Below, one piece after another: positions 47,177 through 56,008 of a stretch of DNA of 64,000 nt. The notes under the pieces are model-generated. The model was not told the DNA's origin, did not search any database, and was given only the letters and a program-made list of their open reading frames with translations. The position numbers and the translations under genes were made by a program. The DNA is from Ferrovibrio sp. (GTDB lineage Bacteria > Pseudomonadota > Alphaproteobacteria > Ferrovibrionales > Ferrovibrionaceae), in assembly GCF_019636075.1 (NCBI RefSeq), contig NZ_JAHBYG010000010.1:1-64000 (forward strand). The letters run 5' to 3'. Positions within the stretch are counted from its first letter, which is position 1, and the number at the start of each line of letters is the position of its first letter.

Positions 47177-49417
47177 ATGAAAGACTCCACGAAAGTTATC
47201 GGCTATGCATCGCCCTGGTCCGTGGCGCCTGGCGAAGACGTACAGTTCCATCTGTCCAGCGAAGTCCTGAAAAGTGCCTCTGCACGCATTGTCAGAATTC
47301 GGTGTGCCGACGCGGACCCGCGTGGACCTGGCATCAAGGTCTACCATCAGCCATCACCGCTCGATGGGGAAATTCCACTCGCCTCATATCCTATACATAC
47401 CGGAAGTTTCGGTGAAATCCCGGACGCCAAGCTTCTCACGGGTTTGCAAGATTTCAGCATCGGCGCCTGGATCTGGCCGACCATTCTGACAGGCGGCGAT
47501 CAGGTGGTGTTTGCACGCAAGGATGCAGCCACGGGCAAAGGATGGCGCCTCTTCATCAATTCTGACGGCTGTCTCTCTTTCGCTGTCTCGGACGAAGCAG
47601 GCAGTTCGACAATTACCGCATCGCAACCGGTTCTGATCCGGGAATGGCTGTTTGTGCATGCCAGCTTCTCCGCCACGGAAGGCACCATCACGCTGTCCGC
47701 CGAAAGCCTGGAACGCGATGGAGGCCGGGCTCAGCATGTCAGTCTTTCAGCGCGTTCAACCGTCTCGCCTGTGCTGAACACCGCCACTCCGCTCACCTTC
47801 GCGGCGGAACTCACAGGAAAATCAGCCCCATATTCCCGCACCGGCCATCACTTCAATGGCAAAATTGACCGCCCTCGACTGTATGGACAGGCGCTAAACG
47901 GCGCAGAGATGCGTTCAATCGTAGATGCCGTCGCGCCGGACTTAAGCGACCCGAGCCTGATCGGTGCCTGGGATTTCAGCCGGGATATCTCCAGCGACCT
48001 GATTTCAGACCGTTCTAAGAATGGCTTGCATGGTAGCGTGCGGCGGACGCCAATGCGCGCTGCCACCGGCGCGAACTGGACCGGCACGCGCACTAACTGG
48101 ACGGCTGCGCCGGAGGAATATGGCGCAATCCATTTCCATGACGACGACATTGATGATGCGGCATGGCCTGAAGCGCAGAGCTGGAAAGTGCCGGATGGCA
48201 TCCGTTCAGGCTTCTACACGCTGGAACTGACCGCCGACCATGATGGCGTCAAGACCGAAAGCCATATCCCGTTCTTTGTCCGCCCTCCGCGTGGTGAGAA
48301 GACCGCAGACATCCTGGTCATTGCTCCCACGGCGACCTACATCTCCTACGCCAACAATCACTCCCGAATTGACCAGATTCATTTCGAAGTGATGGCTGAC
48401 GGTTTGATCGTGCTGTCGCAGGACGATGTCTATGCCCATAAGCATCGCGAGCTTGGTGCATCGTTCTACGACACACACAAGGATTATAGCGGTGTTTGCT
48501 ATTCCTCCGCGCGCCGACCGATTCTCAACCAGCGGCCCGGCGGATACACCTTCAACTACGTGAACGATACGCATCTTCTCGACTGGCTTGAGGAAGAAGG
48601 CTTTGCTTATGACGTGATCACGGACGAGGATCTGGACCGCGGAGGTGCCGATCTGCTGAAGCCATATCGCGTCGTCCTGACCATGACGCACCCGGAATAC
48701 ACCTCGAAGAACATGCTGGACGGATTGCAAACCTACCAGGCCAGCGGTGGCCGCCACATGTATCTCGGCGGGAATGGCTTCTACTGGCGGATTGCCTTCC
48801 ACCCCACGATTTCCGGCCTCATCGAGATGCGACGCGGCATCACTGGCTTGCGCAGCTGGGAAGCCGAAGCCGGCGAAGAATGCCTGTCTTTCACCGGCGA
48901 ACCCAGCGGCCTGTGGCGTTCATCCGGACGCGCTCCGCAGCGCCTGACGGGTGTCGGGTTCTCGGCGCAAGTCTTCGACCGTGGCGCCTCTTACCGGCGA
49001 TTGCCAGACAGCTATCTCCCTCGGGCAGCATTCGTGATGAACGGGCTGGCCGAAGACGAAGTGATTGGAAATTTCGGCCTGCGGGCGGGCGGTGCCGCCG
49101 CACTTGAAATTGACCGCGCCGACCGGGATTTGGGCACTGCACCGCAAGCCATGATTCTGGCGACCGCCGACAACACTGGCGCGGGCGGCATTCCGGCCCC
49201 CGAGGAACTGCCCGTGCTGTATCGCGGCTTTTCCGGCGAGGAAAGCAACATCTCGCGGGCGGATATCGTCTTGACTCCAACGGCAGACGGCGGCGCTGTG
49301 TTTTCGGTCGGATCGATCGCCTGGTGCTGCGCCCTATCCCATAAGGGATACGACAACAACGTCGCGCGGATTACCAAGAACGTGCTGTCACGCTTCCTTG
49401 ACCCGGCTCCGATTTGA
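47177..49417 (+). CDS. N,N-dimethylformamidase-like large (beta) subunit with LamG-like domain
   Basis: A 746-aa protein in the range of DMFase large subunits. An N-terminal beta domain (VIGYASPWSVAPGEDVQFHLSS) is followed by a LamG/concanavalin-type domain (about 85-270, LQDFSIGAWIWPT, GKIDRPRLYG, LIGAWDFS). The C-terminal catalytic domain (about 375-746) has VIAPTATYISYANN, ASFYDTHKDY, HPEYTS and MYLGGNGFYWRI. DMFases use an iron site of two Tyr and one Glu; by position Tyr388, Tyr431 and Glu507, with His505, are the candidates. It would hydrolyse a formamide or other small amide. ATG 47177 lies four bases after the alpha-subunit stop. The true substrate is unknown. Confidence 0.82.
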   Translation: MKDSTKVIGYASPWSVAPGEDVQFHLSSEVLKSASARIVRIRCADADPRGPGIKVYHQPSPLDGEIPLASYPIHTGSFGEIPDAKLLTGLQDFSIGAWIWPTILTGGDQVVFARKDAATGKGWRLFINSDGCLSFAVSDEAGSSTITASQPVLIREWLFVHASFSATEGTITLSAESLERDGGRAQHVSLSARSTVSPVLNTATPLTFAAELTGKSAPYSRTGHHFNGKIDRPRLYGQALNGAEMRSIVDAVAPDLSDPSLIGAWDFSRDISSDLISDRSKNGLHGSVRRTPMRAATGANWTGTRTNWTAAPEEYGAIHFHDDDIDDAAWPEAQSWKVPDGIRSGFYTLELTADHDGVKTESHIPFFVRPPRGEKTADILVIAPTATYISYANNHSRIDQIHFEVMADGLIVLSQDDVYAHKHRELGASFYDTHKDYSGVCYSSARRPILNQRPGGYTFNYVNDTHLLDWLEEEGFAYDVITDEDLDRGGADLLKPYRVVLTMTHPEYTSKNMLDGLQTYQASGGRHMYLGGNGFYWRIAFHPTISGLIEMRRGITGLRSWEAEAGEECLSFTGEPSGLWRSSGRAPQRLTGVGFSAQVFDRGASYRRLPDSYLPRAAFVMNGLAEDEVIGNFGLRAGGAAALEIDRADRDLGTAPQAMILATADNTGAGGIPAPEELPVLYRGFSGEESNISRADIVLTPTADGGAVFSVGSIAWCCALSHKGYDNNVARITKNVLSRFLDPAPI

Positions 49418-49425
49418 GAGACGCC

Positions 49426-50742
49426 ATGACCAAGAGCAATTCAAAGGCCTTTTACAAATCACGCGACTGGGAAGCGCCGCTCACCTCGATTGAAAAAGGC
49501 GTCCCTTTGGTGGAACGCGCCGTACCGCTCGACCAGGTTGCCGCGCAAAACTGGAATCTCTTGAAGGGGGATCTGCCTCTGCCCGTGGCTGTATTGCGGG
49601 AAGAAGCATTGCGTAGCAACAGCGCCTGGATGAGAAAATTTCTGAGCCAGGCTGGGGTCGACATTGCACCCCATGGCAAAACAACCCTGGCTCCGGCACT
49701 GTTCGACTTGCAGATAGCCGATGGTGCTTGGGCCATCACCGTTTCCACCTCCCAGCACTTCACCGTGGCTGTCCAGGCTGGCTTCACTCGCATTTTCATG
49801 GCCAACCAGTTGGTCGGCGCCGGAAGCATTCGGGATGTCTTGATGGGTCTCAAGACAAAACCGAACATCGAATTCTTCTGCCTAGTAGACAACAAGTCGA
49901 ACGTTGCCGCCCTCGCCGCTGCTATTCGTGACATCGGGCTTTCCCGCCCCCTGAATGTTTTAGTGGAGTTGGGCTACCAAGGCGGCAGGACTGGCAGCAG
50001 GACCGTTGAAGAAGCCGTCGAGGTTGCACGGGCAGTTGCGGAAAACGCAGATGCCCTTTGCCTGGCTGGTATCGAAGGCTTTGAAGGTCTGCTCAGGAAT
50101 GACGGCACTCCCGAGGTGATTGCCCAAATCGAGGCATTGCTCTCAGGCATGGGGCGCTTGGCTGAACTGGTTGATACCGAGAACTTGTATGGCCGGCCGG
50201 AGGTACTTCTGTCCGCGGGCGGTTCGTCCTACTTCGACCTGGTTGCCACGGCGCTTAAAAAAGTTCGCCTGACCCGTCCAACCCGGGTGATTATCCGTTC
50301 CGGATGCTACATCACCCATGATTCCCACATGTATGTGCGTGCGCGCGATGCTTTGGCCCGCCGCGACCCCGGCGTTGCTGCCATTGGCGAGTTGCAGCCC
50401 GCGCTTGAGGTCTGGGCGGCCGTGCAGTCGAGGTCGGAGCCTGCAAAAGCCATCATCTCCATGGGCAAGCGCGACGTGTCCTATGACGACCCGCCGATCG
50501 CCCTCAAATGGTTCCGGCCTGGTGTCCACAAAACACCGCAGCCGGCCCCGGAAGGTCTTGCTGTCGAAAAACTGAATGACCAGCACTGCCATCTGCGCAT
50601 TCCTAATGATTCACCGCTTCAGGTTGGCGACCTGCTGGGGTTTGGCATTTCCCATCCATGCCTGACATTCGACAAGTGGCGCATCCTCCATCTCGTCGAT
50701 AGCGCCTATCAGGTGACGGACACAATCAGAACCTACTTCTGA
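49426..50742 (+). CDS. DSD1/alanine-racemase-fold PLP enzyme (amino acid deaminase or D-threonine aldolase-like)
   Basis: A 438-aa fold-type III PLP protein. The PLP lysine is Lys85 in APHGKTTLAPALF; other landmarks are TVSTSQHF, VLVELGYQGGRTGSR, IEGFEGLL and SAGGSSYFDLV. In eukaryotic-type D-serine dehydratases and D-threonine aldolases a metal site follows near the C-terminus; the NDQHCHLRI segment here is the candidate. It would act on a D- or beta-hydroxy amino acid released by the upstream amidase. ATG 49426 is preferred over TTG 49414, which would overlap the previous stop. Confidence 0.85.
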   Translation: MTKSNSKAFYKSRDWEAPLTSIEKGVPLVERAVPLDQVAAQNWNLLKGDLPLPVAVLREEALRSNSAWMRKFLSQAGVDIAPHGKTTLAPALFDLQIADGAWAITVSTSQHFTVAVQAGFTRIFMANQLVGAGSIRDVLMGLKTKPNIEFFCLVDNKSNVAALAAAIRDIGLSRPLNVLVELGYQGGRTGSRTVEEAVEVARAVAENADALCLAGIEGFEGLLRNDGTPEVIAQIEALLSGMGRLAELVDTENLYGRPEVLLSAGGSSYFDLVATALKKVRLTRPTRVIIRSGCYITHDSHMYVRARDALARRDPGVAAIGELQPALEVWAAVQSRSEPAKAIISMGKRDVSYDDPPIALKWFRPGVHKTPQPAPEGLAVEKLNDQHCHLRIPNDSPLQVGDLLGFGISHPCLTFDKWRILHLVDSAYQVTDTIRTYF

Positions 50743-50757
50743 GAACGGCGAAGCATC

Positions 50758-51591
50758 ATGGAAAGTAAGATGAACCAGAGCAAAGTAGTTATGATTACCG
50801 GTGCTGCAGGTGGCATCGGCGCCTCGACGGCTAAGCTGGCTGTGGCCGCGGGCTACCGCGTCGTTATCGCCGACATCGATTTGGCCAAGGGCCACGAGAC
50901 TGCAAAGCAGCTCGGGCCTCAAGCGTGGGCTGTGCAACTCGACATCACCCGGGAAAGCAGTTGGGAATCCGTCCTGAACCACGTTTGGGACAAGGAAGGC
51001 CGCATTGATGTTCTCATCAACAACGCGGGCATCGTCCACACCGGTTGGGCTCGGGACGTACCGGTTTCTGCACATCGGCAGACCATCGAGACGAACTGCC
51101 TGGGCGCCATCAATGGCATGATGAATGCTTTGCCCCGGATGAAAAAACAGGGCTTTGGCCATCTTGTAACGGTCGCCAGCATGGTAGCCTTCATTCCGTA
51201 TCCAGGTCTGGCAAGCTACGCTGCGGCCAAGCATGCGTTACGTGCTTTCCATGTGGCTTTGGCAATCGAAGAGCGCGACGGTCCTGTCAACTTCACCCTG
51301 GTCTATCCCGGGGCGACGGAAACGCCCATGCTTGAGAAGGAGGCCAATGACGATGCACTGGCTTTGGCCTTTGCTGGCAAGCCGATGATGCCTGATGACG
51401 TTGCCGCAGCTATTCTGGAGGCGCTCAAAACCCGCCCTGACGAAGTCTATCTGCCGCCGGAACGCGGCGCGGCGGTGCGGAAAATGGGCACCGACATCGA
51501 GGCATTGCGCGAACACGTCAAAGTGAATACTTCGGTTGGCTGGAAGAACCTTCAGGATCGCCGCCAAAAGATGGGGGGCAACCGCAGCTGA
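50758..51591 (+). CDS. short-chain dehydrogenase/reductase
   Basis: A 277-aa classical SDR. The cofactor motif TGAAGGIG (14-21) and the acidic Asp39/Asp41 after strand 2 (IADID) suggest NAD. NNAG (88-91) and the catalytic Ser141, Tyr154 and Lys158 (SYAAAKHAL) are intact. It would oxidise an alcohol or reduce a ketone or aldehyde from the pathway. It is the last gene of the importer-amidase operon, 15 bases after the PLP gene. Confidence 0.92.
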   Translation: MESKMNQSKVVMITGAAGGIGASTAKLAVAAGYRVVIADIDLAKGHETAKQLGPQAWAVQLDITRESSWESVLNHVWDKEGRIDVLINNAGIVHTGWARDVPVSAHRQTIETNCLGAINGMMNALPRMKKQGFGHLVTVASMVAFIPYPGLASYAAAKHALRAFHVALAIEERDGPVNFTLVYPGATETPMLEKEANDDALALAFAGKPMMPDDVAAAILEALKTRPDEVYLPPERGAAVRKMGTDIEALREHVKVNTSVGWKNLQDRRQKMGGNRS

Positions 51592-51657
51592 GTGGCGGAA
51601 GCTCTAACCGGATTGCCTGATGTCGCCAATCTTAGGCAGAACAAAATTTTCCTGTGT

Positions 51658-51732
51658 GTGAGGCCGAAATCATCTATCCGGAGTGCAAAGGCCTCACCAC
51701 GAAAATAGATACCTGCCGATTGGCCTCAATCG
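51658..51732. terminator. two inverted repeats between convergent operons
   Basis: GTGAGGCC (51658-51665) pairs perfectly with GGCCTCAC (51690-51697) across 24 bases, and CGATTG (51717-51722) pairs with CAATCG (51727-51732) across GCCT. They lie between the SDR gene (plus) and the FAD oxidase gene (minus), where both operons must end. Neither has a strong T-run, so termination is inferred from position. Confidence 0.45.
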
Positions 51733-51779
51733 TCGGTGCCACTTTTGAGGATCACCGATAAAACCGCGAGCCGTGCGGA

Positions 51780-53036
51780 TCAAGAAAAGCGGCTCAGCGA
51801 TAATGCGGAAATATCCAGGCGCGGCGCCTGCCCGGTCGCCAGGTCGCAGACCAGGGCGGCGGTGATCGCTGCCAATGTCAGACCCAGATGCTGGTGGCCG
51901 AATGCCAGGATCACGTTTCCATGGCCCGGCATCGGCCCGATCACCGGCAGATAATCCGGCAATGTCGGCCGGTCGCCGAACCAGCGCGATTGTTCCACCA
52001 ATCCGGGCAGCCCGAAAAGCTGCTCGGCATGGCGGCGCAGAATATCGGCACGCTGCCAGTTCGGCGCCTTCGCCCCAAGCTCTACCGTGCCAGCCAGCCG
52101 CAAGCCCGTTGCCATTGGCGTGGCCACGAAACCACGTTCGGCAAACAGCAGCGGAATATTCAGCGGGGCTTGATCGCTCTCAACCATCACATGATAGCCG
52201 CGCTCGCTGGTGAGCGGTACAGCCACGCCCAACGGCCGCAGCAGGCTAGCAGAAGCGTTCCCCGCCGCCAGCACGATGGTTTCTGCTCTGAGCGCGGCAT
52301 CCTGCATCTGCAGGCCGACAGCAATGCCTGATTCGATTTGAATCTGCAGCACCTGCCGCCCTTCTATTACAACGCCGCCTTCGCTTATGAAGCTGCGTTG
52401 CAGGCTTTGCAGCAATGCGAAGGGATCGGCAGTGTAGATCGCATCGGGATGAAACCGCCCGGAATGCATACCAGGCTTTAGACTGGGGCAGATTGCACGG
52501 ATATCGAGCCCGGAGAGCGTGTCGAACCGGATGTCGTATTGCTGCAACAACCGGTTTTCCTTTTCGGCAGCTTGAGCGGACTTGGCGGTTTCGAAGAGCG
52601 TGATATAGCCCTGATTCCGAAACACCCCGGACGCCGCCGCATCCTTGGCCAGATTCCACCAAGCCGGCACGGCCTCGCGTAACAGCCTTGCCAGGATGTC
52701 CGTACTTTTTCTGACTTGGCCTGGCCGCGATGCCAGTGCGAAGCGCAGCAGCCAGGGCAACAACGCGGGCAACGCGGGCAACCGCAGATGCAAGGGGCCG
52801 AGCGGATTGGCCAACATGCCCGGCGCGCTCATCAGCACATCGGGCCGCGCCAGCGGCAGAATGTGATCAACCGCGATCAAGCCGGCATTGCCATACGAGC
52901 ATCCGCGCCCGGCCTCTCCGGCATCGACCAGCGTTACCCGGCGTCCGGCACGCTGCAATGCCAGCGCACAGGCCATGCCGATGATACCGCCACCGATGAT
53001 GGCGACATCCGTGGTTTTCAAGCGATGGCCCTGCAA
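51780..53036 (-). CDS. DadA-like FAD-dependent D-amino acid oxidase/dehydrogenase
   Basis: A 418-aa flavoprotein of the DAO family. The FAD motif VAIIGGGIIGMACAL (about 11-25), TLVDAGEAGRGCSYGNAGLI and the C-terminal GDRPTLPDYLPVIGPMPGHGNVILAFGHQHLGLTLA are typical of DadA-type D-amino acid dehydrogenases. It would oxidise a D-amino acid to an imino acid and pass electrons to the respiratory chain or oxygen. Its first 19 bases overlap the end of the upstream ketimine-reductase gene, so the two are made together. It is the last gene of the minus-strand catabolic operon. Confidence 0.88.
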   Translation of the reverse strand: MQGHRLKTTDVAIIGGGIIGMACALALQRAGRRVTLVDAGEAGRGCSYGNAGLIAVDHILPLARPDVLMSAPGMLANPLGPLHLRLPALPALLPWLLRFALASRPGQVRKSTDILARLLREAVPAWWNLAKDAAASGVFRNQGYITLFETAKSAQAAEKENRLLQQYDIRFDTLSGLDIRAICPSLKPGMHSGRFHPDAIYTADPFALLQSLQRSFISEGGVVIEGRQVLQIQIESGIAVGLQMQDAALRAETIVLAAGNASASLLRPLGVAVPLTSERGYHVMVESDQAPLNIPLLFAERGFVATPMATGLRLAGTVELGAKAPNWQRADILRRHAEQLFGLPGLVEQSRWFGDRPTLPDYLPVIGPMPGHGNVILAFGHQHLGLTLAAITAALVCDLATGQAPRLDISALSLSRFS

Positions 53037-53971
53037 TCCACGGATTTTTCATAGACCAGCGAGGCTGCGGCCAGATCCTCGATCGCCACACCCACCGACT
53101 TGAAAAGCGTGATCTGACTATCGCTGGTTCGCCCCGGATGAACCCGGCGGGTGAGATCGAACAAGTCGGCGCGAATGCCGTCTGCCGACAGAACCGAGGT
53201 TTGCAGCGGCACCACGATGTCGCCGGCTTCCTTGGTGGCGCCTGCGCGCGTGTCTACGAAGATTTCGCAGCAGCGTATCGCGTCGTCATCGGTCTCGCGC
53301 ATGGACGGCGTGAAACCACCCACCAGATCGAGATGCGTGCCGGGCTTCAGCCAGGCGCCCCGCACCAGCGGCCGCGTGCTCAGCGTGGCACAGCTCACGA
53401 TATCCGCAGCGCCCACCGCTGCCTCCAGATCGGTAACGGCGCGGGCCTGTAGCCCAGCCTGGCGCATCTCTCGCGCCGCCTGCTCGGCCTTTTCCGGCGT
53501 TCTGCCCCAAACCGAGACGGATTTGATCGGACGCACAGCAGAATGCGCGAAAGCCAATTGCCTGGACAGGCGGCCGGTGCCGACGATCAAAAGCCTGCTG
53601 GCATCCTGGCGTGCCAGGTATCGCGCGGCCAACGCAGAAGCTGCCGCTGTGCGCCGCGCCGTCAATTCTCCCCCCTCAAGAATTGCCAGCGTCTCTCCGG
53701 TTTCGCCCGAAAACAGCAGATACACACCTGAAACGGCAGGCTTGCCGATTTTTGCATTGGCGGGAAACACATTCACTGCCTTCACGCCAAGATATTTATT
53801 CGGAATCCAGGCCGGCATCAGCAGATGCACAGGCGGCTCCGGCCCATCGGCCATCACATGATGGTGCCTGGTGGGCATCCTGCTGTCCTGTATGAAGGCC
53901 TGTTCGAGCACCTGGATTGTGGAAATCCAATCGAGACTCTGCCGAATTTCTGCCGCCGAAATAACCTTCAC
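53018..53971 (-). CDS. ornithine cyclodeaminase/mu-crystallin family, probable cyclic-ketimine reductase (GTG start)
   Basis: A 317-aa Rossmann protein. The conserved Lys region is YLGVKAVNVFPANAKIGKP, the NAD(P) motif is LLIVGTGRLSRQLAFAH, and the substrate loop is HLDLVGGFTPSMRETD. That LVGGFTPxMRE loop resembles pyrroline-2-carboxylate/piperideine-2-carboxylate reductases more than true ornithine cyclodeaminase. Such an enzyme would reduce the cyclic imine made by a D-amino acid oxidase to an L-imino acid. GTG 53971 is chosen for its AAGGAG ribosome site seven bases upstream. It overlaps the oxidase gene. Confidence 0.85.
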   Translation of the reverse strand: MKVISAAEIRQSLDWISTIQVLEQAFIQDSRMPTRHHHVMADGPEPPVHLLMPAWIPNKYLGVKAVNVFPANAKIGKPAVSGVYLLFSGETGETLAILEGGELTARRTAAASALAARYLARQDASRLLIVGTGRLSRQLAFAHSAVRPIKSVSVWGRTPEKAEQAAREMRQAGLQARAVTDLEAAVGAADIVSCATLSTRPLVRGAWLKPGTHLDLVGGFTPSMRETDDDAIRCCEIFVDTRAGATKEAGDIVVPLQTSVLSADGIRADLFDLTRRVHPGRTSDSQITLFKSVGVAIEDLAAASLVYEKSVDCRAIA

Positions 53972-54008
53972 GCTTTCACTCCTTACGACAGCAATGCTGC
54001 CCACACAC

Positions 54009-54986
54009 TTACGCCGCCGCGCTGCTTGAATCTTGCACGAGATGGCATTCCGCCCAGCGCTCGCCGCCGCCACGTGCCGGCGTCTGCTTGCTGCACACAG
54101 CAATCGCCGCCGGACAACGCGGATGGAAACGGCAACCGCTGGGAAGCTGCGCCGGATTGGGAACGCTTCGGCCCAGGCCGAGATCCGGGATTCCAGCGCC
54201 CGGATCAGGCGCCAACACGGAATTCAGCAAGGCCCGGGTATACGGATGCTGCGGATCGCCGAAAAGTTTATCTCTGGCAGCATATTCGACGATGCGCCCG
54301 AGATACATCACGGCAACCGAGGTGGCCATATGCTCCACCACGGCAAGGTTATGGCTCACGAATACATAGCTGAGGCCGAACTCGGCCCGCAGATCCAGCA
54401 GCAGATTGAGGATTTGCGATTGCACCGACACGTCCAGCGCCGATGTAGGCTCATCGCAAACCAGAATATCTGGGCGCAATGCCAATGCGCGGGCAATCAC
54501 CACGCGCTGGCGCTGGCCGCCCGAAAGCTGGCTCGGCGGACTGTCGATCAGACGCTGGGGCAAGCCCACCACATCCAGCAACTTCCGCGCTTTCTGGGCA
54601 CGGTCGGCTGCGGATCCCACGCCATGAATCCGCAGCGGCTGTTCGATGATCCGTCCAATCGAATGCCGGGGATTCAAGGCCGAATACGGATCCTGGAAAA
54701 CATACTGGATGCGACTGGCCACTTCGAGCCGGGGTATGCCGCTTAAAGGTTTTCCATTCAGCCGCACCTCGCCCGCACTGGGCCGGATCAACCCCATCAT
54801 GATCTTCGCCAGGGTGGTTTTGCCGCATCCCGACTCCCCCACCAGGCCCAACACTTCGCCGCGCCGCAAGCTGAGCGATACATCATCCACGGCACGCAGA
54901 AAACGGCGACGGAATAATTGTCCGCCAAGCCGGTATTCCTGGCTTACCGCTTTGATTTCAAAGATCGGCGCTTCTGATTGTGTCAT
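54009..54986 (-). CDS. ABC importer ATPase, DppF type
   Basis: 325 aa. Walker [10 protein letters not shown], signature LSGGQRQR, Walker B ILVCDEPTSALD and switch VSHNLA are intact; the C-terminal Cys motif CRFHPRCPAAIAVC is present. ATG 54986 overlaps the TGA of the DppD-type gene as ATGA. It works with the permeases encoded at 56005 and 56898. Confidence 0.95.
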   Translation of the reverse strand: MTQSEAPIFEIKAVSQEYRLGGQLFRRRFLRAVDDVSLSLRRGEVLGLVGESGCGKTTLAKIMMGLIRPSAGEVRLNGKPLSGIPRLEVASRIQYVFQDPYSALNPRHSIGRIIEQPLRIHGVGSAADRAQKARKLLDVVGLPQRLIDSPPSQLSGGQRQRVVIARALALRPDILVCDEPTSALDVSVQSQILNLLLDLRAEFGLSYVFVSHNLAVVEHMATSVAVMYLGRIVEYAARDKLFGDPQHPYTRALLNSVLAPDPGAGIPDLGLGRSVPNPAQLPSGCRFHPRCPAAIAVCSKQTPARGGGERWAECHLVQDSSSAAA

Positions 54987-56008
54987 CGCGACACCTCGTG
55001 CATGGCAGCCGAATGCATGGCACCGAACGAGTCCACCGGATGGATGCATTGATATCCCTGGCCATCGGGAAGTTGCCGCCAGTCGATTTCCGGCGCTGCG
55101 CAGCGCTCTTCGGCATATTGGCACCGCTCGCGAAATGCGCAGCCGACGAAATCTCCGATCAGGGAAGGCACTACGCCTGGGATCGAGGGCAGATGGGTCA
55201 TGTGCTTATGGCGGCCGGGAATCGGCAGGCATTCCAGCAGACCGCGCGTATAGGGATGGCTCGGCCGGTTGAAAACCTGGTGGACATCGCCCTGCTCTAC
55301 AATCTCGCCGGCATACATGATGGCAACTCGGTCCGCCATGCGCGACACCACGCCCAGATCGTGGGTGATCAAGATCAGGCCCATGCCGAATTCTTCCTGC
55401 AGATTGCGCAAAACCCGCAGCAATTCGGCCTGGATGGTCACATCCAACGCGGTGGTCGGCTCATCGGCCAGCAGCAATTGCGGGCCGCACATCAGCGCCA
55501 TGGCAATCATCATGCGCTGGCGCAGGCCGCCGGAAAGTTCATGCGGATACTGCTTCAGCCGCTCGGTGGGCGCGCTGACGCCGATCTTCTCGAACAAGAA
55601 CAAGGCCCGTTCACGCGCTTCCTTCACACTGACATTGCGGTGCTGGCGATGCACGTCGATCAATTGCTGTTCGATGGTCAAAGCTGGATTCAGCGAGGTC
55701 ATCGGCTCCTGAAAGATCATCGCCATGCGGTCTCCGCGCAGACGGTTGAACGCCCTTTCCGGCAACGACAGCATGTCGGTTCCCTGAAAGCTAAGCATAT
55801 CCGCTCTACGCAATGCCTTGCGGGGCAGCAAGCCCATCAGCGCCATGGCGGTCAGCGACTTGCCGCAACCGGACTCGCCAACCAGGCAAAGCGTTTCGCC
55901 GCGCTTGAGGCTGAAATCGATGCCGCGCACCGCATGCAGCATTCCCTTGGGCGTCGGGATATCAATCCGCAATCCCCTTACATCCAGCAGCATATCGGTC
56001 GCATTCAT
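54983..56008 (-). CDS. ABC importer ATPase, DppD type
   Basis: 341 aa. Walker [10 protein letters not shown], signature LSGGLRQR, Walker [13 protein letters not shown] and switch ITHDLG are intact, and GCAFRERCQYAEERC is the C-terminal Cys cluster. It overlaps both neighbouring genes by a few bases, so the two ATPases and the permease are translated as a chain. Confidence 0.95.
   Translation of the reverse strand: MNATDMLLDVRGLRIDIPTPKGMLHAVRGIDFSLKRGETLCLVGESGCGKSLTAMALMGLLPRKALRRADMLSFQGTDMLSLPERAFNRLRGDRMAMIFQEPMTSLNPALTIEQQLIDVHRQHRNVSVKEARERALFLFEKIGVSAPTERLKQYPHELSGGLRQRMMIAMALMCGPQLLLADEPTTALDVTIQAELLRVLRNLQEEFGMGLILITHDLGVVSRMADRVAIMYAGEIVEQGDVHQVFNRPSHPYTRGLLECLPIPGRHKHMTHLPSIPGVVPSLIGDFVGCAFRERCQYAEERCAAPEIDWRQLPDGQGYQCIHPVDSFGAMHSAAMHEVSR

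Noticed and set aside
52566-53459. Search for a second copy of the tRNA 3' end or an integrase that would define the island borders
   Set aside because: Nothing matching the CAT-tRNA end or a recombinase motif was seen between 37.7 and 62 kb, so the island is reported only as a possibility.
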